The notes: generated by a model not told the origin, from the letters alone. DNA of 64,000 bases from Heterodera schachtii (GCA_023374025.1 SIJG01000014.1:2093077-2157076); one strand, 5' to 3'; shown: positions 11,173 through 22,525, numbered from the stretch's first letter. Program-made: numbers and translations.

Positions 11173-13749
11173 TTAACGAATGAACACAAATCCGACGAGA
11201 AAGAACATAGACAGAGCAAAGATGGCAACGGCATGGAAGGCCAAGAAGCAGCCGACCCAATCAGAACGGAAGCTAAAATTCAAATACGAAAATATCAATT
11301 TCAAAAAATGATTAAAATTGCCGATTGTCCACGAGGGGCGGCTTTTTGGTCGAATTTGGCTGCTCAATTGGGCCACCATCTGCCGAGGGTTCCTTATGAA
11401 GCTCCATCGCCTCAAGGTCCTGGTAATCGGATGCCGACTCGAAGATATAAATGAACCGATTGATGAGAGTGCTGGCACTGAACAAACGGACCAAAATTGA
11501 AAAATTAAGGAAAAATTCAAAAAAAAATCTGTGGGAAAAGAAGCGATAAGGTAAATTTAAGCCTTTTTGGCGGCATTGGACCTTAGAAATTCCAAATCTT
11601 TATTTCGAAGATTTGCTTTATTTCAGCATATTTCTCTTGTTTAAAAGAATTCCTTATTTGATCAAAAAGTTTATTCTGACCATTATTTGCTTGTTTGTAA
11701 AAATTTCGATGACACTTCTGGGTATGACAAATTAAGATTTTTTAAATATAACATATTTAAAAATTTTCACTTTTTTAGATTACCTTTAATTTTTTAATTG
11801 ATATATAAATTTAAATTGATAAAATTACTCCCATGAAAATATTTCCATTAATATAAAATGGTTTTAAAAGCGTAAGAAAATCTTTTACTTAATTAGAAAG
11901 TCCCAAGGAGGTTGGTTGTAAATGCGCAATTTGGTGAGAGCAAGCACACAAAAGGTGCACATTATGGAAATCACATTAAGCACGACACCAAGCTCGAGAA
12001 TTTGCACTGAAAATTACAATTAAAAAGTATTTTAATAATTTAATTTAATATTTAATAATTACTAATTGTCGGCGTATTTGCTGTTGAGCCTAAAACGGCG
12101 GATGGAAAGCGTTTTGGTAAAAATTTCTAATTTTTACCCATTTGAGGCGAAACTCTATTGGTGAAGAGAAGAAGGGTGAAGAATTGGAGCAACAGAAGAA
12201 AGAGTTTGGTGATCAGCTGAATGCGAATGTTTGTGAAGATGGGCACAAAAAGGAACAAAATGCCACAGGACCAAGCCTAAAAAGGCATTTCGAATTTTAA
12301 AATTCATTTTTTAGAAAAAAAAATGACCGGAATTCTCAGCTCAGTTTTCAGTGAGGAAGAAGAACGCTGCAGATTTAAGCAGAAATTCAACTAAAAATGT
12401 TTTTGTTTAGCGAAATTATTTATTTTTAATTAATTAATTTACTTGTGTGACATTCGATGGGTCCATGTAAACGAGTGGGACAGTGCCGGACAAAGACCAG
12501 CCGTAATCGCGGAAATATTTGGGGTCAGTGAACACCGGTTGGCCGTCGCTTATGAGACGCACAATTGACTAAATTAAAAATTAAGAAATATTTAAAGAAA
12601 ATAGGAAAAATTTAATTTTTTGTTTACCCTTTGATTCATCGGTTCCAAATAGAAACAACATCTGAAAAAGGAGAAATAGATAATTCAATGATAAATAATC
12701 ATAATTTAATTATTAACATTGACCTGTAAATATCGTCAGGAAAGTGCTTAAAGTCTGTGTCGTCGCAAAATGTAGTGAATTTAAAGCCGAGAATTGCCGT
12801 CACATTGCCCGAGTTTCGGACGTCAACCCGACGCACCTCCATATTCTCGTAATCGTTGCGCAGAGCTGTTTCATATCCCTAAAAAACACAATTTGAATGT
12901 ATTAATTTAATTTAACACAATTAATTTAAATTATTTATATTTTAAAGGTTTTGAAAACTGACTTGACCCGTCAGAAATGGAACCCATAAATGGTTGGCGG
13001 ACGCGATTTTAATTTGCTGCACTTTGAACTGTTGCGAGTCCCATGTCAACCGTTCGTCGTGCCAGCGGAGCTCCAAATAGCCGGCAATGTTCAAATCGCG
13101 CATAAACTCATTCTGGAAAGGAATTTTTAATATGACATTTTTCAACTTTGAAATTTTATTTTACCAAATGAAAATGTTGAATTGTTATTTTGCTGACCGA
13201 CAAACGCAGCTGAAATGGAGGAAAATTAAATAGCAAAGACCAAATTTTAATTACTGTCATTATTTTTATTCATAAATTAGAAAAATGCCATATTATAATT
13301 AAATCGGGCAATCTTTATTTATTTTAGTTAATATTTAAATATTTGTTTCTATTCTTCTTTTTTTACGTCATTGTATGTGGGCGGCATTGAGGCGATTGGA
13401 TGAATTGAGGCTCCGAAATGGAAGCCCTGAGAGCCGACTTGTTGTTGGGCACGGTTTGCCAAGAAATAAAAGACACAATGCTCAAACACGGCGAATTCGT
13501 GGTGGTTGAGACTTTCAACATCTGTTTGTATTGAAAAATTTGATTTTAATTCAAAAACATTTAAATTTTAATAAAATAATTTCAGTAAAAACCTGTAACA
13601 TTTTCGAAGAATTTTTTGCACTCAATGGCATTGATTCCACTGTTAAGCCCAAAAAGTGAGCTTGGCCCAACCAAGTGGAAAAAAGGCTGCGCAGAGCAAA
13701 AATGAGCAAAGAAAAACAGCGAAGGCACAATTAGAAAAGTCAATTGCAT
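11173..13749 (-). CDS. Cys-loop ligand-gated ion channel subunit (466 aa, 13 exons)
   Basis: A pentameric ligand-gated ion channel subunit of the plasma membrane, probably lgc/acr-like; the ligand cannot be told. Exons, all phases consistent: 13749-13593, 13521-13367, 13209-13165, 13112-12963, 12878-12724, 12661-12628, 12568-12443, 12366-12328, 12276-12138, 12089-12063, 12006-11889, 11477-11322, 11272-11173. The start gives a signal peptide (MQLTFLIVPSLFFFAHFCSA). The ligand-binding domain has LRLSVSKITI, YLELRWHDERLTWD and WVPFLT. The Cys-loop reads FCDDTDFKHFPDDIYRCCF, one residue longer than the usual C-x13-C. M1/M2 lie in one exon after LKTELRIP, M3 in the next large exon (VVLNVISIMCTFCVLAL), then a short polar M3-M4 loop (about 60 residues) and M4 (AIFALSMFFLVGFVFIR). 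The last intron (11321-11273) is GC-AG. An acceptor-like TTTTTAAG lies 6 nt before the ATG. Confidence 0.9.
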
Positions 13750-15056
13750 TTTGCTCTTAAAAATGCCAACAAATTAAAAATTGACATTTAATCCGAGAGA
13801 TTTTCTGATGTAAATTTGTCTATATTTTTTATTGGATTTTTTGTCAATATAAATTAACTCAAAATGGGATAATGAATAATTATTACGTAAATTGGACCAA
13901 AACTCTCTTTTTATGTATTGCGTTCAGTGGTGACGTCACCCCCGGGCCGATCACATTCACTAAGAAAGAAACGACCCAATTTTGGGACACATAAATAAAC
14001 GGGCTTTCTGCTGATCAGCGGCAAGGATAAGCAACCCCTTTGTGCTGCTTATATATACAAATGAGCGGACAAATTTAGTTTTATATGGGAAAGGATAAAG
14101 CCAAAGGGATAAAGCCCACAACAAAAGCACGGCCGAGCAAGTTTTGTGGGGGCAAACCAGTCAATTTGATTTGTCAATTCATTAATTAATCGGCTGGCCG
14201 TCGTCCGGGTAAAAAGTTCCAAATGCTAGAAAAGGTGATTTGTCGCAATTGATTAAAATTCAATGAGTGCGCATAATGAACAAACACATACATCCAATTA
14301 ATGCTAATGTACAAAAAGCATTTTCCGATTTATTTATTTTTATTAATAAAATAGCAAATATAATATTTAAATGAAATGAAATGAAAAGAAAATTAAATTT
14401 TTTTTTTGAATTTGACTATTATGATCAGCATGAAAAAAACAGCAGCAATTCCAGTTATTTGGTATGCATTTAATTAGGACAACCAGTCCAAATGAGCTGC
14501 TAATGCCCCCCCCCCCCCGCGTGATCTGTCCAACGTTCTATTTAAGTCAGCAGCAGATGAACTGCTTGAAGAACAGGTTGCATTGCGAAGCAGAAGGAGA
14601 AGAAGAAGGAAGAAGCGGCGGACAAAGAGCAGAGGTAATAAGAAGAGGAAGAAGCATTGGAGGAAAATAGCCAAAAGATGAGGTGGAAGAAGAGGAGGGG
14701 AAAAGAATGGGAAGAGCAAGAGAAGAGGAAGAGAAGGGGAAGAGGAGGGGAAGAGAGAAGGATCGGACTGATTGGAATTTGGAATTCCTGTTGGTGTTTT
14801 CTGCTGATGTTGTTGTCGAATCAAGTGAAGTCATTTGCTGCTTGTTCTCCAATTTGTATACATGCATTTTGACTTAATGATGACCGATGATGAGGTTGAT
14901 GAACATGGCGAAGGGGAGGGAGCAGCTGAGGAACAAATCCTGTTACGTGTGTACATCGACGAAAGAGCAGCAGACGAAGGTGAGGACGACGAAGACGACG
15001 ACGACAATGACCACGCACTTAATTGTTGGCGCTTCTTTAATTAGCTGCCCAAATGC
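13750..15056. other. Intergenic, low complexity
   Basis: No gene was recognised. It contains a C run of about 12 at 14505 and a long GAAGAGGAAGAAG purine tract at 14590-14765 whose translations are low-complexity. GATGA/ACGACG repeats follow at 14880-15010. Confidence 0.5.
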
Positions 15057-15059
15057 TTA

Positions 15060-15252
15060 CAAGGGAACCTCGCGAACAGTTAGTCGGAAAACGTATATAA
15101 ATTTGGTATCATTTTTTTGAGGCCCCATAAGTTTTTTGTTTTTCGCTATCGGCACGTAAAATTAAAAATTCACAATAGAAGTCGACCCTGCTCTATCCAA
15201 TGATACCAAATTTATATACGTTTTCCGACTAACAGTTCGCGAGGTTCCCTTG
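15060..15252. mobile_element. MITE, 193 bp, 53-bp inverted ends, TTA target duplication
   Basis: The left arm (15060-15112) and right arm (15200-15252) are inverse copies with a single mismatch. They begin CAAGGGAACCTCGCGAAC and run to ATATAAATTTGGTATCAT. TTA flanks both sides (15057-15059 and 15253-15255), compatible with a 3-bp PIF/Harbinger duplication or a TA duplication of Tc1/mariner type. The interior matches the inner arms of the larger relative at 34856-35402. It has no coding capacity. Confidence 0.85.
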
Positions 15253-15546
15253 TTAGTAAAGGTGCTAAGGTTAATTTGTGACAGAGAAGAATGAGCAGAG
15301 CTAGGTATTCACAGTTGCAGGGATTTGACAGCTTACAACAACAGCCAATTGGGCATTGGTACAGAAAATTAATTGCCAATAATATTTCAGTTTTTAATTT
15401 TCTTCATCAGAAAATATCTTTTTTATAGCGTAAAACTAATTTTTAACTATTTTCATAAAATGAAAAACACTAAAAAACATATGCATTTATTATATTAATA
15501 TGTATGTGTGATATTAGCCACAAATGAAAACTGAATGAATGGGCCA

Positions 15547-15819
15547 TCATTTTCCATGGTGATGATGCGAAGGATTGCCTCCGAACTGCCTTTTGAAGTT
15601 TCCTCCCATCCCTTTGAACTGGTTGATCATGCCGCCAAAACTGCTGCCCATATTGGCAAAGTTGCGCGAATTGGAAGCCATTCCGTTCATCAAATTAGCG
15701 CCGCCATTGGCACCCCCAAAGCCGTTCAACAAACTGCCAAATTGACCAAATTGTGCTCCAACAGCGGAAGTGTAAATGATTATTAAAATGGCAATAAAAA
15801 CGGGAGAAAAAGAAGCCAT
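15547..15819 (-). CDS. Small secreted Gly/Asn/Phe-rich protein (90 aa)
   Basis: Single exon. The ATG at 15819 follows a TTTTCAG acceptor by 5 nt, a clear trans-splice position that fixes the start. Residues 1-22 form a signal peptide (MASFSPVFIAILIIIYTSAV, cleavage after VGA). The mature part is Gly, Asn, Met, Phe and Ser-rich (repeated GxF/GGxN words) and ends in a histidine cluster, SHHHHGK. It has no cysteine. AATAAA on the minus strand lies about 55-60 bp past the stop. Composition resembles secreted glycine-rich antimicrobial or cuticle/eggshell-associated peptides, but no family can be assigned. It is the first of four consecutive small secreted-protein genes on this strand. Confidence 0.8.
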   Translation of the reverse strand: MASFSPVFIAILIIIYTSAVGAQFGQFGSLLNGFGGANGGANLMNGMASNSRNFANMGSSFGGMINQFKGMGGNFKRQFGGNPSHHHHGK

Positions 15820-16290
15820 TATTTCTGAAAATTTTAAATTAATTTAATCTGTTGGATAATTTTCACAGATATCAAAATTTTGAATCAAAAATTTCCGTAT
15901 GAAAATGCATTAAATAAAAACGAGACTAATTGACTGAATCAATTGGGAGAAAAACAAGCGCACTTTCCTTTTATTGTTTAATTAGTTAAAGAACTGAAAC
16001 GTTTTTCAAGGTAAAGATTTCGTTTAATTAATTGATCAGCCATCTTAAGGCCCAATCTGTCAAAACATAAGATGTGAATTTGACAAACAAAAATTACGCC
16101 CTATTTAATTAAAAAAATATAAGTTTATCAGTTCCATTAAAGAAGTGCCAAAACTGCTTGTATTTATAAATTTATGAATCCATAAAACTCTAATAATAAT
16201 TAAACTACAAAACAAAAAAAAAATTGTTTTTTTTTAATTTTTCCAACTCATTCATTTCTCCGTTTCAAATTTATTCCAATCTCCGTCAAT

Positions 16291-16640
16291 TCAATCGGTT
16301 CTGATCACTTTTTTTAATTTTTTACCGCTTTTCCTCACTTTACAATAAGCAATTGACTTTTTTCCTGGCTTCCAATTCGCCGTTTTCCACGTAAACCATT
16401 CGCAAAAATATTCGACGCCTCCAATTGAAATGCTTTTGCCGTCACATTCAAATTCGGATTTTAACAATGCGCAAAACCTTTCCGCTTCACCATCTAAATT
16501 AATAGTGCATTAAGTCATATTTTTACATTCTTTTATTTTATTAATTAAATTTTTATTTCAATTATTATACCAAAAGTTACACCATGAGTAAAAACAAAAG
16601 CGGAAAAAAGCAAAACCATTGCTAATTGACGAGTTAGCAT
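16291..16640 (-). CDS. Small secreted 4-Cys protein (90 aa, 2 exons)
   Basis: Exon 1 (16640-16571) encodes a signal peptide, MLTRQLAMVLLFSAFVFTHG. The intron has a GTATAA donor and TTAATTTAG acceptor. Exon 2 (16493-16291) encodes the mature protein. The joint phase (1/2) is exact. The mature part has four cysteines (RFCALL, FECDGK, YFCEWF, AYCKVR), three Trp, and a strongly basic C-terminus (KSGKKLKKVIRTD). Charge and size suit a secreted peptide acting outside the cell. No family was recognised. The exons are too short to stand out as long reading frames. Confidence 0.7.
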
Positions 16641-16885
16641 AATAAAAATAAATAGTCAATTATTTTTTTATTTTTTCTGTATTTTATCGATCCTTATTAT
16701 AAATCATAAAAATTGGAAACAAATATTAATTTAATTTTATATTATTTTATGATGCAATCAATTTCATTCGCTCCAGACGATTTATTTAATGAAAATATTA
16801 TTACAACCATGTTTATATGTAAAAACATTATGCGATGTGTTTGATTTATTTGTTTTTCATCAGTTAACTCTGTCACTAAACAATT

Positions 16886-18299
16886 TTAGAGCGCCACACA
16901 TTTTGAGCCGGGCACTGTGCCTTTGGGAGAAGCATCTTTGTAGCCGGTCAGACATTGGCATTTGTATTCAAATTCCTCAATTTTAAATTTTGAATCAGAT
17001 TTATTCTTCAATAAATAAAGCATTTAATTGTTAATTCGTTTCATACAAAGCACTCCAATTCGGATGAGAATGTATTTAAATGAGTTTCTAAGATTTTTTC
17101 GTTTTTTTCAACTTTTTATGAATATTTCCTCCCTGACAAATGAGGAGGGTGTTTTTCTCCCGTCATTTTTTAAATTCTCCAGCCATTCTTGACAAATTTT
17201 GTCGGGGAATTTTTGGCATTTTGCCAAGTTCTTCGACATACTGCCGTAAGCCCCAACTAATTTTCGGCATTTTCTGGCTTTGACCGAATGGGAGGAGGAA
17301 TTAATTAAATATCTCCCCACTAACGTGGTGTTATGAGGTGACTCAAAAACCGTCAAAATAAAGAAATATGTAATTACCAAATTAAATTCTGAAACTTTTA
17401 ATAACCCTAAATGTTTTCTATGAGCCTGCAAAATTCCAAAATTTATAAACTTCAAAAAAGTAATAGTTAAAAACGACTGAAAATCAGTTTATTAATTTGT
17501 TCTTCTGGCCAATTTTTTTTTAAATTTAAACTAAATTTTATTAAATTTTTTGGTTAATAAGAACATTTCGAATTAAAGATTTCCAGCACCCACCTAACCA
17601 GGAAATTGTCAGGACGAGAAAAAAGTTGGGATTGGGATTTAACCGGAGTGCCGAAAAATTTTCAGTTTGGGATTCTGACGAGAAAAAGAAAGAAGTGATT
17701 TCATGAATTAAATAAGTTTGAAATTTTTTTTCTCGTCAGTGGAGGGAGGGAGTGACCCGGCGGTACAGAAAGGCGCCATCGGTAAAATTAAAAATTGAAT
17801 TTTTATCAGATTTGTTCAAAAAACACTCGGGATTTGGGCGCAAAATATTAGGATTCGAGATTCAGGACGTTCCAGGGAAATCCCTGGTACTGACCATGTC
17901 GATGCATTTGGCATTTTCCGAACATTCGTTGTCCTCCTCTCGAGCGCACTCATTGAAGCCAAGCATGGACACACACTTCCGACCCGGGTTTTCCGGGTCC
18001 ATGTCCCGATGTCCAACAATGCATTTGCAACTGTATAAATTTGATACCTGCTCAACACAAATGGCCAAGGGATGACAGTTATTCTGTCAAATTAAAGAAA
18101 AATAAATAATATATATATAAATAATTAGGTTTATGGAGAAGACAATTTAGTTTTCGTTTGCGTAATGATTATTGAATAATTTATTTCAATCAATCAAATT
18201 AACAGATCAATGCTTTGGATCGTTTACCTTTGAACATGGACTCGCTAATTGGCCAAGTGCCGATGTCAAAAGAATGCATAAAAATATAAACAAGGTCAT
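16886..18299 (-). CDS. Secreted protein with two EGF-like domains (116 aa, 3 exons)
   Basis: Exon 1 (18299-18228) encodes a signal peptide, MTLFIFLCILLTSALG. Exon 2 (18083-17895) encodes EGF domain 1 (CSKNNC..CVEQVSNLYSCKC..GRKC) and the first three cysteines of domain 2 (NECAREEDNECSENAKC). Read through, exon 2 stops at 17862 with half a domain. The GTCAGT donor at 17894 is in phase 0 with an exon at 16975-16886 that supplies exactly the missing half, FEYKCQCLTGYKD...SKC, giving two complete six-cysteine EGF folds. Its acceptor (AATTGAG) is weak, so the joint is inferred mainly from domain logic. The roughly 920-bp intron contains a palindromic-repeat copy. EGF pairs mediate extracellular protein contacts; the partner is unknown. 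Confidence 0.7.
17108..17290 (-). CDS. Possible nested or alternative exon, Cys/Lys-rich
   Basis: Inside the long intron of the EGF gene, same strand, a frame reads ARKCRKLVGAYGSMSKNLAK and on through CQKFPDKICQEWLENLKNDG to a stop at 17108. Base composition is more GC-rich than the surrounding intron and three cysteines occur. No signal peptide exon could be attached. It might be an alternative last exon of the EGF gene or part of a separate small gene, or it may be chance. Confidence 0.2.
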   Translation of the reverse strand, partial: HSVKARKCRKLVGAYGSMSKNLAKCQKFPDKICQEWLENLKNDGRKTPSSFVREEIFIKS

Positions 18300-19095
18300 A
18301 ATTACGTAAATGGTTGCTTTTTGTCGGCTCGTTTCGCTCTGCTATAATAAAAAATATTAGTGATTTTATTGTAAAAATATTAAATATTTTGTTTTCAATT
18401 ATAATTATATTTCCAATTTAATATATAAATGAATTTATTAAGTGCAAAACAAATAAAACAGCAAAACAACTACATAAAACAAGTTAGAAACTCAAACTCG
18501 CAATTGGTCTCTTTTATGCACATTCAATCAACTCAAAAATTCATTTTAAATTTATGATTACAATAATTAGTCGATATTAACAAACCAAACGCAACAAAAG
18601 GAGAAAAGGGGACGGCGGAAGAAAGAATTTAAGAAACTAAAAAAATCGTAAAATATCAGAAATATTATCACGTTCAGATTATGACCCGAATTTTGAATTG
18701 TAATTAATAATTTAGTCAGACTCTAAGCTTTAATAAATCTCATGGACAAAAAACACATTAAACTCCCCAAGCCATAAAACAATTATTAAGGCCAATAACA
18801 AAGAAAAAAATATTTTTTTGGTGCGTTTGTCTTACAATATTTATATAGAATTGTCTTTCACCACCGTACTGTGCTGCTCGAAAGTTTCGGTCTTGAGCAG
18901 AATAATTCCTTATACAAATTTTATTCATTCGCAATTTAAGCATTGTTTGGGTACGAATTACTACACATTTAAACAAGCATTTTATTTCATGACTTTTTCG
19001 GATCAACAATGGCTTTGCACAAATAATGGTTAATCAACTCATTAATTAGCTCGCTAATGAATGAATGGTTTTTTCTTTGATCGTCCCCAGCCCCA

Positions 19096-19495
19096 TTAGC
19101 CGCTCTTCGGCGTCGTCGTCGTCCAATTGAGCGGACAGTGGGGCCCGCATTTGGCAGCGCATTTGTACACATTGGGCTTGCAAGTCTTGCGACAGGCCGG
19201 GTCCCCCTTGTGCTCAATGATGCACTTCTGAAGACAGCCCGTCATGGAATTGTAACATTTGGTGCAGCAGCTAAAAAACCAATGGAAAATTGGCAGAATT
19301 TTCACTTTTTATTCGGTTTTTTTTGTAACTATTGGTTTTATTTTCAAAATATTTGACGCAAATCAATCTGTTTAGGACTAATTTGATGCTAATTATTGAT
19401 ACTATTTAAAAAGAATACTCCTCTCCAAAAACATTTGGAATGAATGACGGAACGATCAGCAAAAGCGAAACGATAAAATGGGCTAGGAAAGTCAT
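19096..19495 (-). CDS. Small secreted 10-Cys protein (83 aa, 2 exons)
   Basis: The ATG at 19495 follows a CACAG acceptor by 2 nt (trans-splice position). Exon 1 (19495-19419) gives the signal peptide MTFLAHFIVSLLLIVPSFIP and NVFGE. A GTATTC donor and TTTTTTAG acceptor join it in exact phase (2/1) to exon 2 (19270-19096). The mature chain has ten cysteines: DCCTKC, TGCLQKC, PACRKTC, YKCAAKC and PHC. It ends in a Thr-rich tail (TTTTPKSG). Spacing is mostly C-x2/3-C pairs, suggesting five disulfides; no named fold was recognised. It is the fourth gene of the same-strand secreted-protein cluster. Confidence 0.78.
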
Positions 19496-20299
19496 CTCTG
19501 TGAAGGATCAGAATTAAGCAAAAAAATAATAATAATTAAAATTATTTTTTAATGTAAAATTAAAAGTGACAATTTCAAAGTGATTCTTATAAATAGAAGA
19601 AAAAGGAAAAAGTGATGATGATTTATACATATATTGGGCTTTCAGCAAAAAAATGCACTCAAAAAGTCAATTAATATTCAGATAGTGACACGCTCGGAGG
19701 AATGCAATGAATTATAATTATCCATCAGCAGAAATTTTATGAATTCGACAAAATTTGTCCATTTTCTGACATTCTGATGAGAATTAATTCAAAGTCATGA
19801 CTTAGGAATTTTCTTTGGTTTCAATTGTCGAATTCCGAAAATTCGATAATTTTTACAAAATTCGAACGGGAGTTGCCGATTAAAGAACATTAACAAAAAA
19901 TTGTTTTCATTCATTTATTTAATTTGCTTAATGGATAATTTTATATCAAAAAGCATCATCTGGGCTTTTCAGTAAATGATTGAATGACATTTGACCATTT
20001 AAATGTAATTAATGAACACCAGCTGTTCCTGTTCTGGTACTACCAATGAAATTATTGTAATAGAAAATATGCGTGAATTTAATTATGAATATATTATGAA
20101 TTTAATTACGGGCACAGTGAGGCCAGTAATTTGCTAGAGACTTACTTTAATTGAAAATGTAAGGGCAATAATTATTGGTTCTGTCTTTGATTTTTAAGCC
20201 ATTCCTATCAATATTAAAAGTCAATTTTTCTGAAATTTACTTTTAGTTTGAGTGGATTAAAATAAGCAAAAAAAAAAACGGACTTTTTTCTAACAAAAA
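19496..20299. other. Intergenic between divergent genes
   Basis: AT-rich upstream region shared by the minus-strand 10-Cys gene and the plus-strand receptor gene. No promoter motif is clear enough to call and no repeat was seen. Confidence 0.5.
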
Positions 20300-22295
20300 A
20301 TGACAACAGAATTAGTAGACAAGGTTAGTTGTTTTTTAATCCAATGTTTTAATTTAAAAATAAAAGATTGAATGCCTCTTCAGTTTTACGAGCCTTACAA
20401 AAATGCCGGATTGGTTCCCACCGAAATTGCCATCAATGGCATTTTGGCTTTGGTTGCTTTGGTGGGCGTTTGTTTGAACTCGTGCCTCATTTATGTGACA
20501 ATTAAATCGAAGTAATAACAATTAATTTCCAAAATTCACTTCTTTTTAAGGTCTCTCCATTCTCCCTGCAATTTTCTGATCGCTCTTTGCGCTTTTTTCG
20601 CTTCTTTTCTTCTGATCGCTTCGACCTCGAAATTCTTCGTTTTCCTTTTCGGCTTCAATTACATTTCGCTTCGTTCCTGCTTCTTCATGCAAATCGCTTA
20701 TTGTTTCGGTGCTGCTTGTGCTGCAAATTTACAATTATTTATCGCAATTGACCGTTTTTTTGGCGTTGTTTTCCCTTTATGGTAACTTTTCCTAATTTCT
20801 GCGCTCCATTATCCAGTTTTTCATTATTTTATCCGAGGCTGATCTTTGTGTCCCCATCCGAAAATTCTTCATTTCAAATATGAAGATTCAGTTCGATTTT
20901 TTGAAGTCATACTTCTATTAACTTAATTTGGTCTAACCTTTATTATCCGAAAAACAAAGATTATCTTTAATTTTTACTGTGTGTTTTTCTTTAGGTATAA
21001 TTCCCGAGGAAAATATTGTATATTTAAAATGGCATTTTGTTGGTCATTTTTTAACGCATTATTTTATTCTCTTTTTCTTTATTCTGAATGCTCCAAACAA
21101 TGGGAAAGGTAATTAATAAAATTTCTTCTAAGCATTTAATAATTAGGGATGTCAATTTTATGTAAATACATATTTTTTCCTGGGTTTTCCATGCTCTAAA
21201 TTGTAGGAAAATACTTTTTTTGTGTGTTTGCTAACAAAAATCGGGACTTTTATTTACATATTTTTACATATTTCGGGGTTTTATACATATTTTACATATT
21301 TCGAGCTTTTATACATATTTGGTACATATTTTGGACTTTTTCATACATTTTTTTACATATTTTGAGGATTTTTACAGAAATTTTTGGAAATTCTCAAAAA
21401 AACCAAAATTTCGGCATATTTTTCGTACATATTTTCATATTTTTATTAAATACATATTGTATTTTGATAATTTTTGAAAATTTATAAAATTTCTTGTAAA
21501 AAATAAAAATTAACCAAACTAATTTTTAAAATACTAAAATGTGATTCTAGGCCTATTTAGGTCATTTTGTGCCTATTTCACCCTTTCCGAAGAATTATAA
21601 TTTGATATTTTAGACCAGTAATGTGCGGTATGCTTGAATTGAGTTCACTGCCACAAAATGCAGCATTTTCCTTTGCTGCGATTGGCATTTTTGTCTGCGA
21701 ATTTATTTGCTATTTGTCCATTTGGGCAATCATTTGGTGTCGGGAAGAACAAAGTGCCAATTTATTAACAAATTATTTTAATTTATTTATTAATTTTTAA
21801 CTTTAGTGCCACAAAATGTGAAGAAAATAATCTTTTCGCTGAGCATAATTATGGTCATTAATCTCTTCTGTTTTATTGGAGTTTGTTTGCTTTTGTTTTT
21901 TGTATAATTTTTTTTAATTCTTTATTTTAGACCACCGTTTTTGCTACTTGTTAATTATGCCCAATTTCGAAATTGATATGTTTGCTTTGGAATATGTTTT
22001 TGTGCCAATTTGTAACGCATTATATTTGCTTGCAAATGGCAGCACTTTGCCAGTGCTTTGCCTTTGCAGGTAAAAAGCCGTTGAATGATAAGAATTATTG
22101 ACAATGTTTTTAATTTTGATTACATTTAATTCAAATAATCCAATTAATTTTAGCGAAATTTATCGCAGTGCCTTTCTTAAAGTTTTTCGCGGATCACAAC
22201 AAGAAAATGCAGTACAATATTTGAACCAGCAGAAGAACAATACAAATATAATAATGATAATAAATAACCATAAAGAACTACCGAATGTTGCGTGA
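20300..22295 (+). CDS. Seven-transmembrane receptor, srsx-like chemoreceptor
   Basis: A nematode 7TM GPCR of the plasma membrane, ligand unknown. The ATG at 20300 opens a short exon (MTTELVDK) with a GTTAGT donor. Later exons start near 20384, 20551, 20996, 21614, 21807, 21932 and 22154, and the gene stops at 22295. TM1 is NGILALVALVGVCLNSCLIY, followed by the loop KSLHSPCNFLIALC, typical of srsx (TM2 start). The TM3 end reads AIDRFFGVVFPLW in the DRY position. TM7 reads LANGSTLPVLCLCR. The C-terminal tail is Gln/Asn-rich and ends HKELPNVA. Junction phases were followed but one or two middle junctions (near 21112 and 21893) are approximate. A hAT-type fragment sits in the third intron. Confidence 0.85.
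21144..21540. mobile_element. Truncated hAT-type element inside receptor intron
   Basis: It starts TAGGGATGTCAATTTTATGT and continues with repeated TACATATTT words, closely matching, in inverse orientation, the right end of the complete element at 31271-31859. The opposite terminus and a target duplication were not found, so it is a one-ended fragment lying between two exons of the receptor gene. Confidence 0.7.
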
Positions 22296-22525
22296 ATAAT
22301 GTAAATATGTTCATCTTAAATATTGAATTCTTCTATTTAAAAATCAATTTGATAATCAAAAAAATGCCCAATTAAGCCGATGTAATCAATTTTATCTGTC
22401 CTTTTTCCACAAATTTGTTTTATTCAAAAATCAATGCTATTAGAAATGAGATTAATAATTTTTTGTTTTTATTTTTGCCATACCTTTTGCATTTTGATCA
22501 AAAATAATAAAAAATTGTTTAAATT

